A stretch of DNA of 43,695 nucleotides, taken from positions 1-43,695 of the forward strand of contig JAICGJ010000021.1 in the NCBI GenBank assembly GCA_025923195.1, written 5' to 3'. This document shows positions 27,992-36,179 of the stretch, piece by piece. Both the position numbers and the translations under genes were made by a program. Within the stretch, counting starts at the first letter, position 1; the number at the start of each line of letters is the position of its first letter. The notes under the pieces were generated by a model. That model was not told the DNA's origin and did not search any database. It saw only the letters and a program-made list of their open reading frames with translations. Source of the stretch: Chryseolinea sp. (GTDB lineage Bacteria > Bacteroidota > Bacteroidia > Cytophagales > Cyclobacteriaceae).

Positions 27992-29122
27992 TTACTTATT
28001 CTTCTTATTGTAAATGTTCTTGAGGTCATTTTCAAATAAGGTATATGGATCCTCATAAAATTTCAGGAAATCCGGTACGCTGGAATGCCCAGGATATGGG
28101 GCGTAATAGTGAGTAGCGCTCCGCTGATCGTTCCGCCAAACCAATACATAACACAGCCGCATTTTGGGGTCAGCACGCACCACTTTTAACAGCGTTTCAG
28201 TCCACCATGTGGGATTGGGGATCGATTCCAGGCCGGTCTCGGTAAATGCAGCAAGCTTTCCTGCCTTGCGCGCGTAGTCTGAAACAATTCTCAGCTTGAG
28301 TGCCGCAGTATCAAGATCATATCGATTTCTACCCATATCCCCGTAGTTATCCATACCAACCATATCAACCCATTCATCGCCCGGATAGCGCTCTAAAAAT
28401 TGGGCTTCAGTTTTAAACTTATTATCCGGAGAGAAGGAATAAATAAAGGAGTGCACATTTAGACTATCCCTCAGGTAGGACACTGTAAATCGCCATAAGG
28501 ATATAAATTCCTCCCGCGTGCAATGAGGCTTTCCCCACCAAAACCAGCCGCCATCGAATTCATGGAAAGGTCGAAAAATCATAGGTACTGATTTTCCATC
28601 GGCACCTTTTAAGCTATTTGCCCATTCGGCAATGCCTTTCAGAAGATTCTTGTAGTTCTGATGCGCTTGACCTCCAGGAATGATGTATTTAACTGCCGGA
28701 AGTGAAAGGGAGTCGACCCAATAAAAACCTCCTCGCGAAACCGGATTTGAAAAATGCCACGCCACGGTGGTTACTCCTCCACGATTGTAAGTGTCAATTA
28801 CATTTTTCTTCAGCGCCTCTTTTGCCCGGCCAACAGCATCATCAGGTCTCCCGGAAAATCCGCTGAAGTCCACACCTATAACAGCTGGGTGCGACCCCGT
28901 CACTGATTTGACATCCGAGCGGTCATGGTCACCAGACCAACCATGTCCGTACTCCGTCGCGTGTTGGTGACCAAAGAGAATATGTTGTTTGGACAGCTTT
29001 CGCAGGTTCTTGTACAGCGCTTTCGTCTCACGTGTCGCTTTTTTATCTATGATCCTTAGTTTTTGCGCATGGAGGCAACCATATAGCAAATAAATCAGAA
29101 GGAGCGTTAGAATTTTTTTCAT
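27992..29122 (-). CDS. Glycoside hydrolase family 26 beta-mannanase
   Basis: 376 residues when started at the ATG ending at 29122. The frame extends to 29164, but the shorter start places the signal peptide (MKKILTLLLIYLLYGCLHAQ) at the N-terminus. The mature protein shows the GH26 pattern ILFGHQHATEYGHGWSG, the acid/base Glu188 in FRPFHEFDGGWFWWG, YSPDNKF-like active-site strands, DMVGMDNYGD, and the nucleophile Glu295 in FTETGLES. It should be a secreted or periplasmic endo-1,4-beta-mannanase. A Cys at residue 16 after LLYG is a poor lipobox, so lipidation is uncertain. It is divergent from the operon beginning at 29332. Confidence 0.9.
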   Translation of the reverse strand: MKKILTLLLIYLLYGCLHAQKLRIIDKKATRETKALYKNLRKLSKQHILFGHQHATEYGHGWSGDHDRSDVKSVTGSHPAVIGVDFSGFSGRPDDAVGRAKEALKKNVIDTYNRGGVTTVAWHFSNPVSRGGFYWVDSLSLPAVKYIIPGGQAHQNYKNLLKGIAEWANSLKGADGKSVPMIFRPFHEFDGGWFWWGKPHCTREEFISLWRFTVSYLRDSLNVHSFIYSFSPDNKFKTEAQFLERYPGDEWVDMVGMDNYGDMGRNRYDLDTAALKLRIVSDYARKAGKLAAFTETGLESIPNPTWWTETLLKVVRADPKMRLCYVLVWRNDQRSATHYYAPYPGHSSVPDFLKFYEDPYTLFENDLKNIYNKKNK

Positions 29123-29331
29123 GCACGTAGTCGCGTTCAGGCAGAGACAAGATTTTATTTGCATCCAATTTGCTAAGCAATTTTAGAATCGCGAAACCTT
29201 CTGAGTAATAATGTGCGCAGTGTGCTTGTTGATCAGCACCTTTTATCCAAAAAAATGCGATTCATTCTTCATAAGTGATTTGAAAGTAATAACTTAATCA
29301 TTTAATACCGCTTGATAATTCGTCACATCAT

Positions 29332-30552
29332 ATGCTGAACCGAAGAAAGCTAATTCAACGTCTAACTGCCTTTCCATTTGTAGGAGGTCTTGTAAGTACT
29401 ATTCCATTTGCTTCCGCCATAGCTTCACCCAAAGATCCAAAGCGCGAGTTGTTTAAAGAATTCGGCGTTCGCACCTTCATCAATGCAGCTGGCACACTGA
29501 CTTATATGACGGGGTCTCTCATGCACGATGAGGTTTTGGAGGCAATTAATTCGACATCGAAAGAATTTTGCCTGCTGGATGAAGTTCAGGACAAGGTAGG
29601 AGAGAAGATCGCCAAGATGGTCCATTCGGAGGCGGCTGTGGTAACTTCGGGAGCCTTTTCGGCAATGACGTTGGCCCTAGCGGGAATTCTCACGGGCAAA
29701 GATGAAAAGAAAGTTGCTGAGCTTCCCCACATTGCGTATACCGGAATGAAATCGGAGGTTATTTGTCAGAAGAGCCACGACATCGTTTACAATCACGCGC
29801 TGACAAATACAGGATGCAAGATTATTCAGGTAGAGACTGCGGAAGATGTTGATAAAGCTGTAAATGAAAGAACCGCGCTCTTGCATTTTCTGCATATCGA
29901 ATCTGATAAAGGAAAAATTCAGCACGAAGAATGGGTGGCACTAGGCAAAAAGCACGGGATCCCAACAGGGATCGATATGGCCGCGGACGTTCCCCCTGTT
30001 TCGAACCTCTGGCGATTCAATGATATGGGCTTTGACTTTGTGGTTATCTCAGGAGGCAAGGCTATGCGAGGACCTCAAAGCGCCGGTCTGCTGATGGGTA
30101 AGAAACATATCATCGAAGCTGCAAGACTTCACATGCCGCCGAGAGGATTCAACATCGGACGTGGCATGAAAATTAACAAGGAAGAAATTTTTGGCATGTA
30201 TGTAGCGCTCGAAAAATATATTAATCAGGACCATGACAAGGAGTGGAAAGAATGGGAAGACAAGATTGCGCATATTCAAAATACTGTGAACAAAATATCA
30301 GGGATAACGACAGAAATTCATGTACCCCCGCTTGGAAATCATACTCCAACGCTTCGCATCACCTGGGATGCTGCCAAAGTAAAAGTTACCGATAAACAAT
30401 TAAGGGAGGCCATGCGATTCGGCACTCCTTCTATAGAACTTGGTGGCGGCACAGCCAACAGCGTAAATGTTACGGTTTTCATGTTGAAGCCAGGCCAAGA
30501 AAAAATAGTAGCGACAAGGCTCAAGGAAGAGCTCAATAAGGCGACTGCATAA
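29332..30552 (+). CDS. Tat-exported SelA-like PLP-dependent enzyme (ammonia-lyase type)
   Basis: 406 residues. The N-terminus MLNRRKLIQRL plus a hydrophobic stretch ending ASAIAS is a twin-arginine signal. The body is a fold-type I PLP enzyme of the SelA/D-glucosaminate-6-phosphate ammonia-lyase (DgaE) group: FGVRTFINAAGTLTYMTGS start, VVTSGAFSAMTLALAG cofactor loop, DMAADVPP, and the Schiff-base Lys243 in VISGGKAMRGPQSAG. Tat export fits an enzyme that must load PLP before crossing the membrane. The likely chemistry is elimination of water and ammonia from an amino acid or amino-sugar acid, yielding an enamine/imine. The substrate is unknown. It is the first gene of a seven-gene plus-strand run and overlaps none. 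Confidence 0.82.
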   Translation: MLNRRKLIQRLTAFPFVGGLVSTIPFASAIASPKDPKRELFKEFGVRTFINAAGTLTYMTGSLMHDEVLEAINSTSKEFCLLDEVQDKVGEKIAKMVHSEAAVVTSGAFSAMTLALAGILTGKDEKKVAELPHIAYTGMKSEVICQKSHDIVYNHALTNTGCKIIQVETAEDVDKAVNERTALLHFLHIESDKGKIQHEEWVALGKKHGIPTGIDMAADVPPVSNLWRFNDMGFDFVVISGGKAMRGPQSAGLLMGKKHIIEAARLHMPPRGFNIGRGMKINKEEIFGMYVALEKYINQDHDKEWKEWEDKIAHIQNTVNKISGITTEIHVPPLGNHTPTLRITWDAAKVKVTDKQLREAMRFGTPSIELGGGTANSVNVTVFMLKPGQEKIVATRLKEELNKATA

Positions 30553-30554
30553 TA

Positions 30555-31307
30555 ATGTTGATCCCAGGACCGTCCCTGCTTTTTAGTTTATTAGTTTGTC
30601 TGATGTTGACAGTCGGACCGGTTATCGTGTTTGCCGTTCAGGTGGACTCCACAAAGGCTTCCGTCAAAAGAACTATGGATTTCGATGTTTCAGGTGACGG
30701 AAGGGCCGTAAACTGGAATTCAACAAACTGGATTTTCATTACGAAACAGGAATCCTCCACTACCAAAAATCTCCAAACGAAAGTAAAGATTCTTTACTCT
30801 GATCTCGGCATCTATTTCTTGTTCAGGTGCGATGATCAAAAAATAACGGCGACTCTTCGGGAAGATTTCACAGCGCTGTTTAAAGAGGACGTCATTGAGG
30901 TTTTTCTTTGGCCCGACGAAGGTGTGCCAATCTATTTCGAATATGAACTTTCCCCGCTGAATTATGAACTCCCTATTCTCGTTCCAAACCTAAATGGAAG
31001 AATTCAGGGGTGGGCACCCTGGCGGTACGAGGGTAAACGAAAGATCCGGCACGCCACCAGCGTTGAGGGCGGTGATAAGAAAAGTAATTCAGCCATCACA
31101 AGCTGGTCGGCCGAATTCTTTATTCCGTTTGCACTGTTGTCGCCGATTGTGCCGGAAAAGCCAGGCCCCGGCACTGAATGGCGTGCTAACCTTTACAGGA
31201 TTGACTATGATGACGGATATACTACATGGACATGGCAAAAGACTACACTCGGCAAGGGGGGCAACTTTCACGAGTATAAAAAATTTGGAACATTGGTATT
31301 TGAATAA
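30555..31307 (+). CDS. Secreted CBM9-like carbohydrate-binding protein
   Basis: 250 residues, starting 2 bases after the stop of the PLP-enzyme gene, so translational coupling is likely. A signal peptide runs through MLTVGPVIVFA (ends about residue 28). The mature part has the DOMON/CBM9-like pattern of secreted Bacteroidota proteins: VNWNSTNWIFIT, VKILYSDLGIYFLFRCDD, a KEDVIEVFLWPDE strand, YFEYELSPLNY, a WSAEFFIPFALL helix-strand and a final WRANLYRIDYDDG segment. No catalytic residues were seen. It probably binds a sugar or glycan end in the periplasm or on the surface for the neighbouring enzymes. Confidence 0.8.
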   Translation: MLIPGPSLLFSLLVCLMLTVGPVIVFAVQVDSTKASVKRTMDFDVSGDGRAVNWNSTNWIFITKQESSTTKNLQTKVKILYSDLGIYFLFRCDDQKITATLREDFTALFKEDVIEVFLWPDEGVPIYFEYELSPLNYELPILVPNLNGRIQGWAPWRYEGKRKIRHATSVEGGDKKSNSAITSWSAEFFIPFALLSPIVPEKPGPGTEWRANLYRIDYDDGYTTWTWQKTTLGKGGNFHEYKKFGTLVFE

Positions 31308-31327
31308 AAATGGATTGCTTCTCCCTT

Positions 31328-33076
31328 ATGAAAGTATCGCAACTTGCATTTGTACAAAGTGTGGTTGTGCTTTCTTTTATCCTCGTTTCATGCAGCGAGG
31401 TTCGCGAATTGCCCAAAGGCGATCCGGATAACGGGGGATTATTCCTACCCGAAAATTTTGAAGCCATTGTTGTGGTTGATAGCCTTGAAGGCAGGGCCAG
31501 GCATATCGCCGTGAATGACAATGGTGATATCTATGTTAAATCCAGGTTCTCAAAGCCAGACGGCAGGAATGTTGCATTGCGTGATACCGACGGCGATGGG
31601 AAGGCAAATGTTATTGAAAAGTTTGGCAAGTACGAAAAGGAAAGGAGCTACGGAACGGCCATGCGCATTCATGAAGGTTACCTCTATTTTAGTTCTGAAC
31701 TTATTGTCTACCGCTATAAATTATCCCCGGGTAAGCTTGTACCTGTAAGCGAGTTGGAAGAAATAGTCGTCGATGACCATGACCACGGTATGCACGAACA
31801 TATAGCAAAGCCCATTGCTTTCGACGACAACGGGCATCTATACGTGCCATATGGTGCGCCATCAAATGCCTGTCAGGAAGTTAACAGGACCCCAGCTGTG
31901 CCTGGCATCGATCCCTGTCCACAACTCGAACAGCATGGCGGCGTCTGGCGCTTTGACGCAAATAAAAAGGGACAGACCCAAAAAGATGGCGTAGAGTATT
32001 CTACAGGTATCCGGAGCGTTGTAGCCATGGATTGGAATCCTTCTGACAATAATCTATATCTTGTGATGCATGGCAGAGATGACCTCCTCCGGTTATGGGC
32101 CAGCATATACACACCATGGCAAAGCGCGGTTCTGCCGGCTGAAGAATTTATCAAGGTGACAGAAGGTAGCGATTTCGGGTGGCCATATTGTTACTATGAT
32201 CAAATACAGGAAAAAAAGGTTCTGGCCCCGGAGTATGGCGGTGACGGAAACGTTATCGGCCGATGCGATCAATTTGAAAAACCATTGATTGGATTTCCTG
32301 GCCATTGGGCGCCTAACGATCTTTTGTTTTACCAGGGTGAACAGTTTCCCTCGCGGTACAAGCAGGGTGCGTTCGTTGCATTTCATGGTTCCACCAACCG
32401 TGCGCCCTATCCGCAATCCGGATATTTCATTGGCTTCATTCCTTTTGAAAATGGAAAGCCAACTGGCGAGTGGGAGGTATTTGCCGATGGATTTGCAGAG
32501 GTGGATCCTATTGTAAATGTAAGTGATGCAGTGTATCGGCCCATGGGTATTGCGACGGGGCCGGATGGGTCCCTCTACGTCAGTGATACTGAAAAAGGAA
32601 AGATTTGGAGGATCTTTTTTAAAGGAGACAAAGATGATTTTAGCAAAGAAAATCTTGCTAAAATGGAGTCCCGGAAAAATTTATCGCATTTACGCACCCC
32701 CGACAAGGTCGAAGATAACCTTGAAAAAGGCGTGGTAGCCGGGGGAGAAAAAATATTCAGTGTCTATTGTGCCACATGCCATCAGAAAGATGGAAAGGGA
32801 GCCTCCGGACGGTTTCCTCCCTTGACGGGCACCGATTGGGTAACTGGCGACAAAAAGAGACTTATCGGCATAGTTTTGAATGGAATGCAGGGCAGTATAG
32901 TTGTTAATGGCGAGACGTACATCAACGCCATGCCTCAACATGGCTTTCTTTCTGATGATGAAATCGCAAATGTGCTAACTTACATCCGCCAGAATTTCGG
33001 GAATAGAGCCAGCGAAGTGAAACCCGACGAAGTAAGGAGGTTCAGAAAAGAGACTGAAGGAGCTAAAAAATTATGA
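31328..33076 (+). CDS. Lipoprotein sorbosone/glucose dehydrogenase-like propeller fused to cytochrome c
   Basis: 582 residues from the ATG at 31328. An ATG at 31310 would add six residues, but the later one gives a cleaner lipoprotein signal (MKVSQLAFVQS then SFILVSC, lipid on the Cys). Residues about 30-430 are a PQQ-type beta-propeller related to soluble glucose/L-sorbosone dehydrogenases (HIAVNDNGDIYVK, GIRSVVAMDWNPSDNNLYLVMHGRDDL, EGSDFGWPYCYYD, and GIATGPDGSLYVSDTEKGKIWR). A linker leads to a class I cytochrome c domain with haem motif Cys481-x2-Cys484-His485 and likely axial Met535 (INAMPQHGF). It should oxidise a sugar or other alcohol in the periplasm and pass electrons to the respiratory chain. 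Substrate not known. Confidence 0.87.
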   Translation: MKVSQLAFVQSVVVLSFILVSCSEVRELPKGDPDNGGLFLPENFEAIVVVDSLEGRARHIAVNDNGDIYVKSRFSKPDGRNVALRDTDGDGKANVIEKFGKYEKERSYGTAMRIHEGYLYFSSELIVYRYKLSPGKLVPVSELEEIVVDDHDHGMHEHIAKPIAFDDNGHLYVPYGAPSNACQEVNRTPAVPGIDPCPQLEQHGGVWRFDANKKGQTQKDGVEYSTGIRSVVAMDWNPSDNNLYLVMHGRDDLLRLWASIYTPWQSAVLPAEEFIKVTEGSDFGWPYCYYDQIQEKKVLAPEYGGDGNVIGRCDQFEKPLIGFPGHWAPNDLLFYQGEQFPSRYKQGAFVAFHGSTNRAPYPQSGYFIGFIPFENGKPTGEWEVFADGFAEVDPIVNVSDAVYRPMGIATGPDGSLYVSDTEKGKIWRIFFKGDKDDFSKENLAKMESRKNLSHLRTPDKVEDNLEKGVVAGGEKIFSVYCATCHQKDGKGASGRFPPLTGTDWVTGDKKRLIGIVLNGMQGSIVVNGETYINAMPQHGFLSDDEIANVLTYIRQNFGNRASEVKPDEVRRFRKETEGAKKL

Positions 33077-33106
33077 AACACATCAAAAACTAATAAATCC
33101 ATAATC

Positions 33107-33568
33107 ATGAAAGAGCAAAGAAGATCAACATTAAAAAAATTGTTCGCGTCCATTGCCGGTATCACAGGAATCGGACTGGCCACTAAAGCAAAAGCGGATG
33201 CTGCCCCTGAAAAAGAGGTATTTAATGTCGTAAGAGACGATCAGGATGTGCCTTTGTTTTCGGGCTCTACAAAATTTGGTAACATGGTCTTTGTTGCCGG
33301 CAAAGGCGCACATTTCGATGGCGATATAACAGCGCATACCAAGCATGTACTCGACGAGATTGAAAAGGAATTGGTAAAAGCGGGATCCTCTATGCAGAAA
33401 GTGCTGAAGGTTAGCGTGTTTTTGCACGATCTCAATGACTACAAGGCCATGAATGAAGCATATAAAGGCCGTTTTGGTAACAAACCACCTGTTCGAACAA
33501 CGGTAGCTGTATACGGCGGTGTCCCCGGAGACTCATTGGTTGAGATGGACTGTATCGCATACATCTAA
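33107..33568 (+). CDS. Tat-exported RidA family protein
   Basis: 153 residues. The N-terminus carries a twin-arginine motif (QRRSTLKKLFA) and a short hydrophobic region ending AKADA, followed by a complete RidA/YjgF/UK114 domain: PLFSGSTKFGNMVFVAGKG, KHVLDEIEKELVKAGSSMQKVLK, and PPVRTTVAVYGGVPGDSLVEMDCIAYI. The catalytic Arg of RidA is present (Arg130), as is the conserved acidic residue Glu146. RidA proteins hydrolyse reactive 2-aminoacrylate-type imines made by PLP dehydratases, normally in the cytoplasm. A Tat-exported RidA in the same run as a Tat-exported PLP enzyme strongly suggests a shared periplasmic job. Confidence 0.87.
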   Translation: MKEQRRSTLKKLFASIAGITGIGLATKAKADAAPEKEVFNVVRDDQDVPLFSGSTKFGNMVFVAGKGAHFDGDITAHTKHVLDEIEKELVKAGSSMQKVLKVSVFLHDLNDYKAMNEAYKGRFGNKPPVRTTVAVYGGVPGDSLVEMDCIAYI

Positions 33569-33655
33569 CCAGCTGAACATCGCTAAAGTGCTGAGAACTT
33601 TTGCACGATGACGATGAATTTTTGATCCTAACCATAATCATTAAAACATTTTACA

Positions 33656-34921
33656 ATGCGCCCTACAACAAAACTGTTAGTACTAGGTTTAATCAGTTTT
33701 TGGTCGAGCCCGATCCTGGCACAGGAGTTCACGATACTTATTAAAGGCGGACATGTTATTGACCCGAAGAATAACATTAACCAGGTAATGGATGTAGCAA
33801 TCCTGGAAGATAAGGTTGTCCAGGTAGCCCAGAACATCGATGCAAAAAGGGCCGCCCAGGTAATCGACGCTAAGGGAATGTACGTTACCCCGGGTATTAT
33901 CGACATTCATTCCCATAATTTCTTTGGAACAGAACCTGACCACTACCTAGGCAATGGATTGGAAGTGCTACCACCTGACGGCTTCACCTTCCGAAGCGGC
34001 GTGACAACTGTGGTTGATGTAGGTGGGGCGGGGTGGAAAACGTTCGCAACGTTTAAAACACAAACCATAGACCATGCAAAAACGCGTGTTCTCTCGTTCT
34101 TGAATATCGTTGGAGAGGGCATGAGAGGAGGGCCCTATGAGCAAAACCTCAGTGATATGGACGCTAAAATGACGGCCATGGTTGTGAAGCAGCATAAGGA
34201 AATCGTGGGGATCAAAGTGGCTCACTATATGGGAGCGGAGTGGGATCCAGTTGACCGAGCGGTCGCTGCAGGCAAGATTGCCAACGTTCCGGTGATGGTT
34301 GATTTTGGTGGTAATCTTCCGCCATTGTCTATCGAGGAACTCTTTACCAAACACCTCAGGCCGGGCGATATTTTCACGCATACCTTCGCACAGTTGACAA
34401 GCCGGCAGCCGATCGTTGATTCGCAGGGCAAGATCCTTCCCTTTGTCGTCGAAGCACAGAAGAATGGAATTATCTTCGACGTCGGACACGGGGGTGGAAG
34501 CTTTCGTTTTTCTCAGGCTATTCCAGCGCTAAAAAGCGGTTTCATCCCAAATACGATAAGTACAGACTTGCACACGGGAAGCATGAATGCCGGAATGAAG
34601 GACCAGTTGAATGTCATGTCGAAATTTTTGAATATTGGAATGAACCTTCAGCAAGTCATTGCTGCATCTACATGGCATCCTGCACAGGTGATTCACCGTG
34701 AAGACCTCGGGCACTTAACGGCAAATACTGTTGCCGATGTTGCCCTGTTTACATTGCAAAAAGGTAAATTTGGGTTTGTTGATTCGGGTGGATTTAGCTG
34801 TCAGGGAACGCAGAAATTGCAGTGTGAGCTTACAATCCGCGATGGCAAGGTGGTCTACGACCTGAATGGAATCTCGAGGCCCGCCTGGGACGCACCACAG
34901 GCAACTGAGGCAAAACGTTAA
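33656..34921 (+). CDS. Exported amidohydrolase/deacetylase-family metallohydrolase
   Basis: 421 residues with a signal peptide ending ILAQ (residue 23). It belongs to the dihydroorotase-like branch of the amidohydrolase superfamily: ILIKGGHVIDPKNNI start, metal ligands His85 and His87 in IIDIHSHNFF, a likely carboxylated Lys187 (VGIKVAHYMG), His242 (FTHTFAQ), His278 (FDVGHGGG) and catalytic Asp304 (ISTDLHTGS). A position that usually carries a metal His in this branch reads Asp216 (VMVDFGG). Cytoplasmic relatives are often encoded next to SelA/DgaE-like PLP enzymes, as here. It may remove an acyl group from an amino acid or amino-sugar derivative. Substrate unknown. Confidence 0.83.
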   Translation: MRPTTKLLVLGLISFWSSPILAQEFTILIKGGHVIDPKNNINQVMDVAILEDKVVQVAQNIDAKRAAQVIDAKGMYVTPGIIDIHSHNFFGTEPDHYLGNGLEVLPPDGFTFRSGVTTVVDVGGAGWKTFATFKTQTIDHAKTRVLSFLNIVGEGMRGGPYEQNLSDMDAKMTAMVVKQHKEIVGIKVAHYMGAEWDPVDRAVAAGKIANVPVMVDFGGNLPPLSIEELFTKHLRPGDIFTHTFAQLTSRQPIVDSQGKILPFVVEAQKNGIIFDVGHGGGSFRFSQAIPALKSGFIPNTISTDLHTGSMNAGMKDQLNVMSKFLNIGMNLQQVIAASTWHPAQVIHREDLGHLTANTVADVALFTLQKGKFGFVDSGGFSCQGTQKLQCELTIRDGKVVYDLNGISRPAWDAPQATEAKR

Positions 34922-34932
34922 AATTCATTCCT

Positions 34933-36162
34933 ATGAACCCAATTGCAGTAAAGGATCCTACCATCCTCTCCAACATCGAGGGTGTTCAGAAAGTGCATGT
35001 CACGTCTATCGATATTCTCCGCGCATTGACGATGATACTGATGATTTTCGTAAATGACCTGTGGTCTCTTAAGGATATACCGGCATGGCTAGGGCACGTC
35101 GAAAGCGGTGTTGATGGAATCGGATTGGCAGATGTGGTTTTTCCGGCATTTTTGTTTATTGTGGGTCTATCTTTGCCCTATGCAATTAACAACAGGAGAA
35201 AAAAAGGCGATACGGACGGACGGCTTGTTAAGCATGTATTGGTGCGGACCCTTGCTCTGCTTGTGATGGGTGTATTTCTTGTAAATGGCGAATCAATTAA
35301 CGCCGCGGCAACAGGCTTACCCAGGCCGTTGTGGAATTCGATATGTTGCACCTGCTTCATCCTGATTTGGAATACATATCAAGACTCAACGAACAAGACC
35401 TTAGTTTTCAGTTTGCGGGCAGTCGCCATTATTGCTCTGACGATTTTGGCCGTTGTTTATCGTGGCGGACCCGATGACGCGATTTATCGCTTTGGCCCAC
35501 AGTGGTGGGGTATCCTTGGGCTTATTGGTTGGGCTTATCTTGCAAGCGGTTTAATTACTGTTTTTGCGAAAAATAACATTTATGCTATCCTGGCAGGCTG
35601 GATTTTCTTTGCCCTGCTAAGTATGCTGTATCATGCCAAGCTCGTTCCGGATGCGTTAAATTTTATTCCAAATGCAATACTGGGCGGAACGTTAGCGGGA
35701 CTCACGATGGGTGGCGTGCTTGCCTCGATGATATTTCAACATTATCGATCGAAGGGAGATAACAAGGCCCTTACCGTTGTGTTCATTTTGATTTCAGTAT
35801 TGCTTATTGGATTGTCCATAGTTACGCGACCCTACTGGGGTCTGGCCAAACTGGGCGCTACGCCAGCATGGTTATTTCTTTGCAGCGCGTTTACAATGCT
35901 TGGATTCATAACGGTGTACTGGCTGGCTGATGTCTATAAGAAAGCGCATTGGTTCGACATCATTAAACCTGCGGGGACGGCTACATTGCTTTGTTACTTA
36001 ATACCTTATTTTGCTTATGGGTTCATGCGTCTCTTTGGATTTCACTTGCCGGAAATATTGCTGACAGGCGTGATCGGATTGCTCAAGTCTTTTCTCTTTG
36101 CTATTCTCTGCGCAGTAATTACCGGTGGACTGATACGCTTAGGCATAAGGTTAAAGTTATAG
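34933..36162 (+). CDS. HGSNAT-like membrane acetyltransferase (DUF5009 type)
   Basis: 409 residues with about ten hydrophobic helices. The N-terminal pattern SIDILRALTMILMIFVNDLW, then a loop with His55 (LGHVESGVDGIGLADVVFPAFLFIVG), is that of bacterial homologues of heparan-alpha-glucosaminide N-acetyltransferase. In that family a loop histidine takes acetyl from cytoplasmic acetyl-CoA and passes it to a glucosamine end on the far side of the membrane. His55 is the likely equivalent, inferred by position. Its place between an amidohydrolase and a GH18 enzyme supports an amino-sugar role. It starts 11 bases after the previous gene. Confidence 0.82.
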   Translation: MNPIAVKDPTILSNIEGVQKVHVTSIDILRALTMILMIFVNDLWSLKDIPAWLGHVESGVDGIGLADVVFPAFLFIVGLSLPYAINNRRKKGDTDGRLVKHVLVRTLALLVMGVFLVNGESINAAATGLPRPLWNSICCTCFILIWNTYQDSTNKTLVFSLRAVAIIALTILAVVYRGGPDDAIYRFGPQWWGILGLIGWAYLASGLITVFAKNNIYAILAGWIFFALLSMLYHAKLVPDALNFIPNAILGGTLAGLTMGGVLASMIFQHYRSKGDNKALTVVFILISVLLIGLSIVTRPYWGLAKLGATPAWLFLCSAFTMLGFITVYWLADVYKKAHWFDIIKPAGTATLLCYLIPYFAYGFMRLFGFHLPEILLTGVIGLLKSFLFAILCAVITGGLIRLGIRLKL

Positions 36163-36179
36163 CCACAACGCTTGCAAAT

